In this document: positions 54,424 to 64,000 of the stretch, piece by piece | Position numbering within the stretch: the first letter of the stretch is position 1 | Layout: each line of letters begins with the position of its first letter | Origin: Eriocheir sinensis | Lineage: Eukaryota; Arthropoda; Malacostraca; Decapoda; Varunidae | Assembly: GCF_024679095.1 (NCBI RefSeq) | Contig: NC_066553.1 | Coordinates: 1,538,494 to 1,602,493, forward strand | Direction: 5' to 3' | DNA: 64,000 nucleotides | The notes under the pieces: model-generated | The model's input: only the letters and a program-made list of their open reading frames with translations | What the model was told of the DNA's origin: nothing | Database searches by the model: none | Program-made: the position numbers and the translations under genes

Positions 54424-54480
54424 CCACTCCCTCTCTCCCTTCCTCCCTCCCTCTCTCCCCCCTCCCTTCCCCCCTCCCCA
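54148..54480. repeat. (GT)n, CTTCCT-rich block and (CT)n
   Basis: GT at 54148-54180, TTCCTC units at 54200-54330 and CT at 54370-54418, followed by CCCTCC sequence. Confidence 0.95.
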
Positions 54481-54593
54481 AACAACGGCCTGACAAGGGA
54501 AGATTTTCTCCATGAATAATTTAAACTTCTCGCCGAGTTTCACTAAATTTTGTTTCGAGTTTTAGTTGAGGGGAAAATCTGATGTATTATTAG

Positions 54594-54681
54594 CAAGGTC
54601 CCGAGCGAGGCCGAGAAGGCGACGAAAGAAGACGACAAACTGGTATTAGAGGAGATTGACCTCACTTGCGTGCCCAGGGAT
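54594..54681 (+). CDS. Candidate exon of unidentified plus-strand gene
   Basis: Between a weak acceptor TATTATTAG and a GAT|GTGAGA donor, one frame reads KVPSEAEKATKEDDKLVLEE and then IDLTCVPRD. This charged, non-repetitive peptide looks more like protein than its surroundings. The polypyrimidine tract is poor, no partner exon was found, and I recognise no family. It is reported as a weak candidate only. Confidence 0.2.
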
Positions 54682-54732
54682 GTGAGAGGCGGGGTCAGGG
54701 GGAGGTAGGAGGAAGGTAGAGAGCCCCGTCGT

Positions 54733-54885
54733 TGTTGTTTTTTTGTTTTTTTTACAACAAAGGAGACAGCTCAAGGGCACAATAAAAAGTAAACAATAAT
54801 AAAAAAAAAGCCCGCTACTCGGTCCTCACAAAAAAGAATCCGAAGAGGTGGCCGAAAGAGAGGTCAATTTCGGGGCCAGATTCTC
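54733..54885 (-). mobile_element. SINE family B tail, second copy
   Basis: Read on the minus strand it contains CCGAAATTGACCTCTCTTTC, GGCCACCTCTTCGGATTC, GAGTAGCGGGC and GCCCTTGAGCTGTCTCC and ends in GTTGTAAAAAAA. It closely matches 32830-32982. The tRNA head is absent, so it is 5'-truncated. Confidence 0.8.
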
Positions 54886-55124
54886 GTACTCAGACCATAG
54901 TATTTACCGTTTTCTGACGCCTAACTATTGCCAAGAAACATCAGGATCTAACTCTTTTAACGATAACTATAAATGAGTTTCGTTATTGGAGCCCAGAAAA
55001 CAATTTTGGGGGTAGGAAGTCGGGAAATATAAACAGCTGAGTACGACAATCTGGCAACGTTGGGTAGAGGGTACAGGGTGCAAGATTGGGCAGAGTTAGG
55101 TAAAAGGGGACCGGGTAGGGGCAA

Positions 55125-55345
55125 GACGGAGAAGGGTATGGCAGAGTGTGGTAGAATACGGTAAGGGGGTAAGGACGCATGGTGAGGTTAGGGCGCAGCA
55201 GGGTAGGGCAGAGTGTGGTAGGATACGGTAAGGGGGTAAGGTTGCAGAGTAAGGTTAGGGCGCAGCAGGGTAGGGTAGGGTGTGGTAGGATACGGCAAGG
55301 GGGTAAGGTTGCAGAGTAAGGTTAGGGCGCATCAGGGTTGGTCAG
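55125..55345. repeat. 67-bp minisatellite, about three copies
   Basis: GCAGAGTGTGGTAGRATACG occurs at 55141 and 55208, with a variant near 55275. AAGGTTAGGGCGCAGCAGGG is in each unit. Confidence 0.95.
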
Positions 55346-55664
55346 GTAGGCTGCAGTGTGATGCTTATAGGGAAGAACGGAGGAAAAATTTAATGTTTCA
55401 ACGACCCTATGACGAAGACGAAAATATAATCGGAAGACTCCTTTTGATAAGCAAGTGATTGAATAAAGTAAAATAATGATTTATAAATACTGGGAAATAC
55501 GAAAGAAAAATATAAAATCAATATAGTGCAGCTAAATCAGATATAAGACCCAGACCCAGACCACAAGACCACAATATCAAGACCACATCAGGAAGTACCG
55601 ATTCAAAGGCAAGACTTCCGCAATCTACCTGGACCTGGATTGGGCTGGAGAGGAGCAGAGGGGG

Positions 55665-55835
55665 TCATTGGGGAGCAGGGTTGGACAGGGGAAGGGCAGA
55701 GGGAGATAGGTAAGGTAGGGTGAGGCAGGATAGGGCAGGGAGGATAGGGCAGGAAGGGGCAGAGTGCTGGGCAGAGGGAGATAGGTAAGGCAGGGTGAGG
55801 CAGGGGGGATTGGGTAGAGAGGGGCAGTGCTGGGC
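55665..55835. repeat. About 78-bp GGGCAGAGGGAG duplication
   Basis: GGGCAGAGGGAGATAGGTAA occurs at about 55696 and 55773, followed by AGGGTGAGGCAGG in both. Confidence 0.9.
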
Positions 55836-56136
55836 AAGGTCAGGGCACGATTCGAAGGTCATAACTGGAAAAAAAATTGTGAAGATATAAAAAAAAGACA
55901 AATAATGAGAAAAAATTGAAAATATAAAAATAAATGAAAATACGATGGAAAAGCATAAATAAAATGGGAAAAAATAAAAAGAAGACGGGGAAAGAAAACG
56001 AAATGGAGCCGAGATGAAAGACAAGCAACCCGGCAACGAAGGGAAGACACGGAAAACAGCGATAACGAAGCAATTGCCGGGAAACGGAAGGCGGCGAAGG
56101 TTTTAATTAATGAATGCACTGCAGCTGTTGTGACCT

Positions 56137-56141
56137 GCGGC

Positions 56142-56176
<35 letters not shown>

Positions 56177-56260
56177 GGAGTGGGGGAGAAAACGAGTGAG
56201 TTAGTGAGTGAGTGAGTGAGTGAGTGTCTATTCTATCTATCTATCAATCTATTCTATCTA
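56137..56260. repeat. (CAA)n, (GTGA)n and (CTAT)n runs
   Basis: CAA at 56139-56176, GAGT units at 56195-56225 and CTAT units at 56230-56268. Confidence 0.9.
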
Positions 56261-56344
56261 TCTATCTGTTAGTGTCTTAGTGATTGGATGTGCTATGAAG
56301 AAACTATTAATACAAAACGTACATCTAAAGTAACAACAACAACA

Positions 56345-56525
56345 ACATTTCCAGGGCAAGTTTCATGACCCTGGTGGTGGTGGTCTGACCCTTCATCTAT
56401 ACCCTGAACCTCAAATACCGTTTATCACAACCCGACTGATCTCCTAAAACCCGAACCTAAAATACCACTCATGAGAACCCAACTGATCTTTCTTTTGGCC
56501 TTTAAAAATAGTTGATGTAGGAGCC
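56345..56525 (-). repeat. Dispersed repeat family R, copy
   Basis: CATTTCCAGGGCAAGTTTCATGACC, followed by GTCTGACCCTTCATC and a duplicated AACCCAACTGATC/AACCCGACTGATC part, aligns with 26690-26850 and its tail AAAATAGTTGATG. Confidence 0.7.
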
Positions 56526-56559
56526 GCAAGCGTCTGACAGCACGACTTTTCGTCTCATC

Positions 56560-56765
56560 AGCTCTCCTCGGCCGCTCACTGACTGCCTCTACCCTTTAAA
56601 TTCCGCCGCTATGTTGCCTCCTCCACCCTCGCTGCGTGTCATTCCCCGCTGTTCTCATGCCAGCTGCTCTTTTGACAAGGTGACTGCTCGCCTCCACCTC
56701 TCCCGCACACTCGCTGCACATGACTTTCTACTCCACCTCATCCCTATACTGTCCTATATTTCCTA
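56560..56765 (+). other. Degenerate coding-like remnant
   Basis: One frame reads FDKVTARLHLSRTLAAHD and then FLLHLIPILSYIS before a stop. The preceding frame, FRRYVASSTLAACHS, is broken from it by a frameshift. This could be a decayed transposon or pseudogene, but I cannot assign a family. Confidence 0.25.
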
Positions 56766-56795
56766 ATGCAAAAAGATAGATAAACAATGATACCG

Positions 56796-56799
56796 AGAA

Positions 56800-56830
<31 letters not shown>

Positions 56831-56875
56831 GCTACTACTATTACTACTACTACTACTACTACTACTACTGTTACT
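56796..56875. repeat. (CTA)n microsatellite
   Basis: CTA units with a few CTG and TTA changes. Confidence 0.95.
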
Positions 56876-57019
56876 TCTACCATAACTACACCCGGGTACT
56901 TTTCTTTTTTCATTCGCGACACAACAGAATTAACGACTTTGTGAATTAATATGTTTACGGCAAGCTCTCATCCTGTGAAGATTCTACGTTAAAAAGGACG
57001 AGAGAAAGAGGGATGAGAA

Positions 57020-57400
57020 AATTTGTCTGTTGAAGGAGAAACTGCAAAAAATATATAGGTCAGTGTAGTCGGAGAAAGGAAATAAAAGAAGGAAGAAGAA
57101 ACAAAATAAGAAGAAAGAAAACAAGAAAGACGGTTGGATAAAAAACACTTCCGCTAATCTGTTGAAGGAGAAAAGAGTGAAAAAAAATAGTCATTGAAAT
57201 CAGAAAATAAGGTAAAAAGTAGGAAAACAAGAGAGAAAAAAAGAAAAATAGAAAAAAACATTCCTCCTCATCTGTTGAAGGAGAAAAGAAAGCAAACAAA
57301 AAAACGATGAAATTAGAGAAAGGTAAAAAAAAGCAGTGAAACAAGAGAAAAGGTTAAAAGGAAGAAAAGAAAAAGACAAAAAAAGACAGTCTGAGATCAA
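57020..57400. repeat. Loose tandem repeat of 113-132 bp, A-rich
   Basis: CTGTTGAAGGAGAAA recurs at about 57027, 57159 and 57272 within AAGAAA-rich sequence. Confidence 0.85.
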
Positions 57401-57589
57401 GAACCAAAACAACATCTCTTAATCGCCCCGGAAGCTGAAGTGATCCGATTCCTTTTATCTCTTTACTAATAACTCTTTTTTTTTTTCTTTCTTTTTTTGG
57501 CCATTAACCGAAAAGCGACCCGTCCGTTAAGGTGAAACTCCAGGACGCCATCACGGGAGGGTCATATTGAGAATTCTTTTTATGATGAT

Positions 57590-58040
<451 letters not shown>

Positions 58041-58357
58041 CTTCCTCAACCTGACAACAGATGGCAGAAGAGGCGACGTCTTACCCACGCTTTGCCCCAC
58101 CTCCACCCTACCCTACCCTTCGCTCCGCCCCGCCCCACCCCGCGCACAGGATGGGGCGCTTCAGGGGGCAGCAGGTTGGCTAATTGTTGGGAGGCTGCCC
58201 CGCTCCCAGGACAATGAGCGGGCGGTGAATGGTGCGCCCTTTAGCCAGGCACTACCACCATCACCAGCAGGAGTAGAAACAGCGGCAGGGACCAGGCACT
58301 CGCGTTCTCCTCCTTCGCGTAGACTAAACAAAACCTGTATTCTTGTTTATCCTTTTC

Positions 58358-58608
58358 TTAACCCGTCCGCTGCGAATGGCACGGATTTGGCTTTCACTGG
58401 TAGCGTGGTAACATATTCTCCCAGGTCTATGTTTCTGTCTCTGTAGTGGATAGTGGAGTGTTTCCCATGTGGTATTGGTGTGCTGGATATCCCCTCCCAA
58501 GGTGCAGGACTTTACATTTTTCTTCATTGAATTGTAGCAGCCACTTTTTGTTCCATTCCTGTAGCTTGGTGATGTCTCCTGGTAGGAAATCCGTAGTCAA
58601 GGGGTTAA
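58358..58608 (+). mobile_element. TTAA-bounded short element, copy c, complete
   Basis: It begins TTAACCCGTCCGCTGCG and ends GTCAAGGGGTTAA, giving 251 bp between and including the TTAA borders. CCC at the start and GGG at the end next to TTAA are the hallmark of piggyBac-type target sites. The minus strand keeps the RT-like peptide MKKNVKSCTLGG in a shifted frame, so it no longer encodes an intact fragment. Confidence 0.8.
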
Positions 58609-58619
58609 CATAATCTTCA

Positions 58620-59420
58620 TCTTGTATTCATTCTACGTCAAAACAACAACTTATACTCATTTTTCTCCCGTATCATTCCATTATTTATTTCCCCATATTC
58701 CTCACTCCACTGAACCAAACACAATCTACATTCTACTTTCTTCTTTTCTTTTTTTCTTTCTTTTCTTGTTCTTCTTTCTCTTTATTTTAACTTCGTTGTA
58801 CATGTTCTTCCCGTGTTCTCATCTCGTATCATTCCATTATTTATTTCCCCATATTCCTCCTCCGCCTGAGCTAAATACAATCTATATTCTTCAATTCCCC
58901 ATTTTTCCCCTGATTTTCTTCTTTTTCCTCTTTTTTCTTCTACTTTTCCTCCTCCGTTTCCCCTTCTTCTTCTTAGTCTTGGTATCTAAGTAAACCCTTT
59001 TCCACTTCGACTCTTTAATAGTACACTTAACATTTCCTGCTTAGTGTCTTCGATTTCCTTGCCTGTTTCCTTCCCCCTCCTCCTCCGCCATAACTCCTTA
59101 GCTTTTCTTCTTCCTCTCCTCGGAATCTTATTAAGTCGCCGTGTCTCCTCCCTTCCCCTTGCTCTTAAATCCTTCCTCCCCTTGAAATCTTAGGATAGTT
59201 CTTCTCTCTTTTCCCTTCACTCCCGTACTCTTAAATTCTTCTACCCTCTTGAAATCTTAGAGTTGTCTTGTTTCTTTCCTCAGTCAGTATTTCTCTTATT
59301 AGACTCTCTCTCTACGTTGTGAAATCAAGGTCTCGTGTCTCGTTATCTTCCCTGGTTAACATTTAGTCCTCTGTCTTCACTCTTTAGGTAAGGCACTAAG
59401 GGATTTGACAAGGCTTTCGT
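58620..59420. other. T- and C-rich stretch without gene
   Basis: Pyrimidine-rich AT sequence with a duplicated phrase CTCGTATCATTCCATTATTTATTTCCCC at 58667 and 58822 (in part) and TCTTAAATTCTTC-like repeats. No exon is supported. Confidence 0.55.
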
Positions 59421-59429
59421 AGGGGGTTG

Positions 59430-59780
59430 GGGCATTTCCAGGGATAGTTTTATGATCCTGGTAGTTGCTTTGGGGCATTTTTGTTTTGGGACATTTTGGG
59501 GGGGACATTTTGTTTTGGTAGTTTTATGATCCTGGTAGTTGCTTTGGGACATTTCCAGGGGTAGTTTTATGATCCTGGTAGTTGCTTGACCATTCCACTG
59601 TGCCATGATGATAAAAAATATTCTTGTGTCCTTCTTGTGTCCTCCTTCCTCCATTTCCCTTCATTCCTCTCCTCTCCTCTCCTTTTAGCCTACTCCAAAC
59701 CTTATTCAGGAAAATCACTAGGCTCATAAAAGTACCCATGGAAATACTAACACCACAACCTCTATCGAAGCCTTACCATA
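59430..59780 (-). repeat. Dispersed repeat family R, rearranged copies
   Basis: GGGCATTTCCAGGGATAG and AGTTTTATGATCCTGGTAGT occur three times between 59430 and 59590, with partial units between. A further AAGTACCCATGGAAATACT match at 59725-59745 lies just before element copy d. Confidence 0.8.
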
Positions 59781-59805
59781 TGTGCGCGTGGGAGCCCCGA
59801 AGTGT

Positions 59806-60054
59806 TTAACCCGTCCGCTGCGATTGGCACGGATTCGGCTTTCACTGGTAGCCTGGTCACATATAGTCCCAGGTCCTTCTCTGCCTCTGTGGTGGATAGT
59901 GGAGTGTTTCCCATGTGGTATTGGAATGCTGGATATCCTCTTCCATGGTGCAGGACTTTACATTTTTCCTCATTGAATTGTAGCAGCCACTTTTTGTTCC
60001 ATTCCTATAGCTTGGTGATGTCTTCTTGTAGGAAATCCGCGGTCAAGGGGTTAA
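59806..60054 (+). mobile_element. TTAA-bounded short element, copy d, complete
   Basis: TTAACCCGTCCGCTGCGATT to CGCGGTCAAGGGGTTAA, 249 bp inclusive, with the same internal order as copy c. The internal phrases CTTCACTGGTAGC and CATGTGGTATTGG match copies b and c. Internal frames are interrupted. Confidence 0.8.
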
Positions 60055-60299
60055 AAATATGGGTCCCTCATCTCTAACTTCTTCCTCGGCACCGCGTTAG
60101 CCAGACCCCTTTTTCACCCACCACAGCGCCTCCCCCCTCGCCCCCTTCTTTCAACCCTTTCACCCTGCACGTCATTTCCCTCTTCCCTTTCATCTACCCA
60201 CTCCGGTCCTTCCTTCCTTCTTCCTCGCTTCCCGCCCCCGCCCCTCGCCGCCAGCCCTTCTCCTTTCCTCTTCCCTTCCTTACCCTTTACAAAACACCT

Positions 60300-60545
60300 C
60301 CATCTCCGTTCTCGTCTTCCCCACCCTCTGCCTTCACCTCCTCTTCATCTTACTCATTTTATTCTTGCACTCTCTCCTCCTCCTCCTCCTCCTCTTACTC
60401 TTCCTCCTTCCCTTCTTATTCCTGTGGCTCCCTTCTCTTACTCATCCTCTGCCTTCACCTCCTCTTCATCTTACTCATTTCATTCTTACAATTTTTCCTC
60501 CTCCTCCTCCTCCTCCTCCTCTTACTCCTCCTCTTCCCCCCCAAT
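60300..60545. repeat. 122-bp duplication with (TCC)n
   Basis: CCTCTGCCTTCACCTCCTCT starts at 60324 and 60446. Each copy is followed by a TCC run (60376-60392 and 60498-60522). Confidence 0.9.
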
Positions 60546-60776
60546 TCCTGTAGCGTCCCTCCCAGATGTCCCTCGCTCTTGTCTTTGTTTTCCACGGGGT
60601 AACATTTCCAGGAACGGCCGCGGTGCATAATGCCTCCAGGGTCACCTCGGCTCCGGGAAGGCGTGATCATTATTGCAGGATGGTCCACCCCCCCCTCCCT
60701 CGCGCGACACGCCTGCTTGTTCACCCCGAGAGATTGTGTTTGTGTCGTGCACCTGCTTGCTAGACCCTTTTTTTTT

Positions 60777-60927
60777 TTTGTTTGTTTGTTTGTTGTTGTT
60801 GTTGGTGGTGGTGGTAGTGGTGGTGATACCGTTTAATTTACGAGATGAGCTTCATTTTTTTTGTGTGTGTGTGTCCACGAGAGAAAGGAGAAAGTATAAA
60901 CTGATATTGAAATTGTTGTTGTTGTTG

Positions 60928-60962
<35 letters not shown>

Positions 60963-60963
60963 T

Positions 60964-60994
<31 letters not shown>

Positions 60995-61002
60995 CATTAT
61001 TA

Positions 61003-61062
<60 letters not shown>
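60777..61062. repeat. (TTTG), (GTT), (AGT)n and (ATT)n
   Basis: TTTG and GTT runs at 60777-60805, AGT at 60926-60995 and ATT at 61005-61060. Confidence 0.95.
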
Positions 61063-61063
<1 letters not shown>

Positions 61064-61150
61064 CAACACTCAACACGCGGACGGAACGAAAAAGAAATAT
61101 ATATTGTCCATGCGAGAAGAAAAATTTTATGTACTAATGGAATGATTGCC

Positions 61151-61152
<2 letters not shown>

Positions 61153-61248
<96 letters not shown>

Positions 61249-61251
61249 GAG
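61153..61251. repeat. (GA)n and (CAGA)n
   Basis: GA at 61153-61191 passes into CAGA units to 61245. Confidence 0.97.
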
Positions 61252-61559
61252 AGGCCGCATGTGTAGCTGTAATTCAAACTTTAATAAAACAAATTGAAAT
61301 GAAATAAATAAAACGCCAGTCTGCGTCGCTCGCCCCGCCATATATACTCCGTCATGAAAATCAAATACAGATGCAAATATATTAGTCGCCATCAAGGGAG
61401 CGTGTTTAGCGTAACGTTGAATATTATGAAGGTGTAAATAAATGATGGGAAACAAATATACGAATGTCAGCTATGTGATGTTAGTGAATAAACAAACAAA
61501 AAAAATTACTTAGTACAAATAGATGGAAGTGAAATTTTGCAAAAGTTACGAACGCGCTG

Positions 61560-61604
61560 CTCTGTCTGTCTGTCTGTCTGTTTGTTTGTTTGTTTGTTTG
61601 TGTG

Positions 61605-61636
<32 letters not shown>

Positions 61637-61658
61637 ACTCTATCTATCTATCTATCTA

Positions 61659-61705
<47 letters not shown>

Positions 61706-61815
61706 TTGTCTATCTATTTCTAACATTCCATCTTTCTAAAAACCATCTATCTATATATCTATCTATCTAATAACTATCTATCTGTCTATCTATCTATCTA
61801 TCTACTATCTATCTG
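61560..61815. repeat. (CTGT)n and (CTAT)n array
   Basis: CTGT, TTTG and CTAT tetranucleotide runs alternate with short unique breaks. Confidence 0.95.
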
Positions 61816-62215
61816 CTCTTTCACAACGTCCTGTAATAAGCGAATGGCCGGCGCTGGGTGTGAAATATATCGCGGCACATTTTTATATTTCAGTAGAGGA
61901 TTTTTTTTTTGTAGTTGATGAAAAAAAAAATCCCCGCTTGGAATTATTTATACACATATTTCTCGCCAGACCTTCTGTTTCATACGGCTGGGAGGGAAAA
62001 AAATGCGTGCCGAGCGTAATTTTCTAAGGGTTTATGAGAGTCGTAATGTTGTTGCTGATGTACGCGATTAAGAATTATTAAAAAAAAAAAAGGAGATTTA
62101 GGTGATGCTTCAACGTTTTTATATTAAGTCTGTAATAGCCTTGAACCCGTGCTAAGTGATGTCGAAAGGCGATATTTTTAATCTAACGGAAAAATATAGA
62201 TTGAGCTTAAAAAGA
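61816..62215. other. Unique AT-rich stretch without gene
   Basis: Complex sequence with A- and T-runs near 61910-61932 and 62085. No exon is recognised. Confidence 0.5.
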
Positions 62216-62332
62216 TAAATAGGTTAATAGGTAAATAAATATATAGAAAGATAGATAGATATATAGATAGATAGATAAATACATAGATAGACAGATAGAT
62301 AGATAGATACAAAGATAGAAAGACACACAGAC

Positions 62333-62374
<42 letters not shown>

Positions 62375-62392
62375 GTAGATAGATAGAAAGAT
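62216..62392. repeat. (GATA)n array
   Basis: GATA tetranucleotides with CAGA and AATA variants, complementary to the CTAT array at 61630-61815. Confidence 0.95.
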
Positions 62393-62454
62393 ACCTGCAT
62401 TACTCTTCCGACCTCACCTGTAGACAAAAATAAAAAGGACTAAACACCTGGGAA

Positions 62455-62594
62455 GAGGAGGAGGAGGAGGAGGAGGAAGAGAAGGAGGAGGAAGAAGAGG
62501 AGGAGGAGGAGGAGGTTGGCTGATTAAAACTTTGCCACCAGTAACTACGAGACACTTGACCTTGCCTATCACATGACGCCCGCCGCTGTGTGTG

Positions 62595-62635
<41 letters not shown>

Positions 62636-62837
62636 CCATATGGATGTGTGCTTTTCCTTATGCCTTTCTCCTCCTCCTCCTCCTCCTCCTCCTTTTCCTC
62701 TTCCTCTTCCTCCTCCTCCTCCTCCTCCTCCTCCTCCTCTTGTTCTTCCTGCATCAACCCTTTTTCTTTATTTATTTTTATTTATTTTTGGTTCCAATTT
62801 TGTTTAACTTCTTTCTCTTTTATTTCCTTCTACTACA

Positions 62838-62922
<85 letters not shown>

Positions 62923-62925
62923 TTG
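62455..62925. repeat. (GGA)n, (GT)n, (TCC)n and (CTA)n cluster
   Basis: GGA at 62456-62515, GT at 62587-62633, TCC at 62668-62739 and CTA at 62830-62921. Confidence 0.95.
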
Positions 62926-62979
62926 TTATATCTCTCATTAATTACCTCAGTGTCCTAACTTTCTAACATCACAGTAATG

Positions 62980-63200
62980 ATAGGAGGAAGAGGAGGAGGA
63001 GGAGGAGGAGGAGGAGGAGGAGGAGGAAAAAGAGGAGAAAAAGGAGGAAAAGGAAGAATGAGAAGAAAACAAACAAACAGGAAAAGAAAAGACCAATAAA
63101 AAGGGAAACGAAAACAAAACTAAAGAGAAGGAAGAGGAAAAGGAGGAGGAGGAGGAGGAGAAGAAAAAAGAAAAGAAAAAATAAATAAACGCAAAAAAAA
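62980..63200. repeat. (GGA)n and A-rich purine block
   Basis: GGA at 62990-63027 and 63139-63160, joined by AAAGGA and AAAACAAAC sequence. Confidence 0.9.
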
Positions 63201-63434
63201 TAAACATAATGAAAAGATAAAGAAATAAAAACAGAGGGGGATAAAAAAAAAACCACAGCGCTGCCCCACCCACAAGCACGCCCATCACCCACCACACACC
63301 CACACCCACACCCACCCATTTTACTCAAGAGCACAAGTAGCCGTGAGAAAGGGGGCGGGGCGGCCTTTGAAGTGGCTGACTGCTGGCAGGTCAGGCCTTA
63401 CGGACGTCACTCAGAATTAATGCTCGGGCCGGCA

Positions 63435-64000
<566 letters not shown>

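Overview
The window looks like a piece of a decapod crustacean nuclear genome, possibly a brachyuran crab, although the species cannot be fixed from sequence alone. The reasons are an extreme load of simple repeats (GA, CA/GT, AAT, AGT, GGA, CAGA, ATCT), arthropod-type TTAGG telomere repeats, tRNA-derived SINEs, CpG-rich islands, and one spliced gene resembling an arthropod neuronal membrane protein. No bacterial, phage, plasmid or CRISPR features are present.

The only gene I can support well lies on the minus strand between about 31.5 and 39 kb. Its exons, in transcript order, are 38963-38814, 36675-36489, 32565-32399 and 31886-31548. Each has canonical AG/GT borders, and all phases are compatible. 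They encode the C-terminal part of a multi-pass membrane protein with two VWRGxW motifs, which I read as a Fuseless-like protein (in Drosophila a presynaptic membrane protein needed for calcium-channel localisation). A candidate upstream exon at 49405-49334 fits the phase and would make an intron of about 10.4 kb. The N-terminal exons are not identified. Two weaker candidate alternative first exons of the same gene lie at 47437-47384 and 32201-32175; the second sits behind a TATA/initiator arrangement.

Region by region: 1-24 kb is almost entirely microsatellites, purine/pyrimidine blocks and minisatellites (139-bp unit at 3.9-4.5 kb, 73-bp unit at 8.7-9.3 kb), with one SINE. 24-31.5 kb is more complex in sequence, with short tandem duplications, a 72-bp minisatellite, CpG-rich segments and candidate first exons of unknown genes (minus strand 25.55 kb, plus strand 29.25 kb). 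31.5-39 kb holds the gene, a SINE, and an interstitial TTAGG block at 34.8-35.5 kb. 39-52 kb is repeats and minisatellites (131-, 101-, 72-, 38- and 24-bp units). 52-60 kb contains two interspersed families: a short TTAA-bounded element of about 250 bp that carries a reverse-transcriptase-like reading frame (four copies), and a dispersed family with a GGGCATTTCC-type core (five places). 60-64 kb is again microsatellites.

The most unusual large-scale signal is a strand bias. Every GA/CT dinucleotide tract of about 78 bp or longer that I found (24 tracts) has GA on the given strand and none has CT, whereas CA/GT tracts occur in both orientations. I found no evidence for a new multi-gene system. 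Most long open frames are translations of microsatellites.
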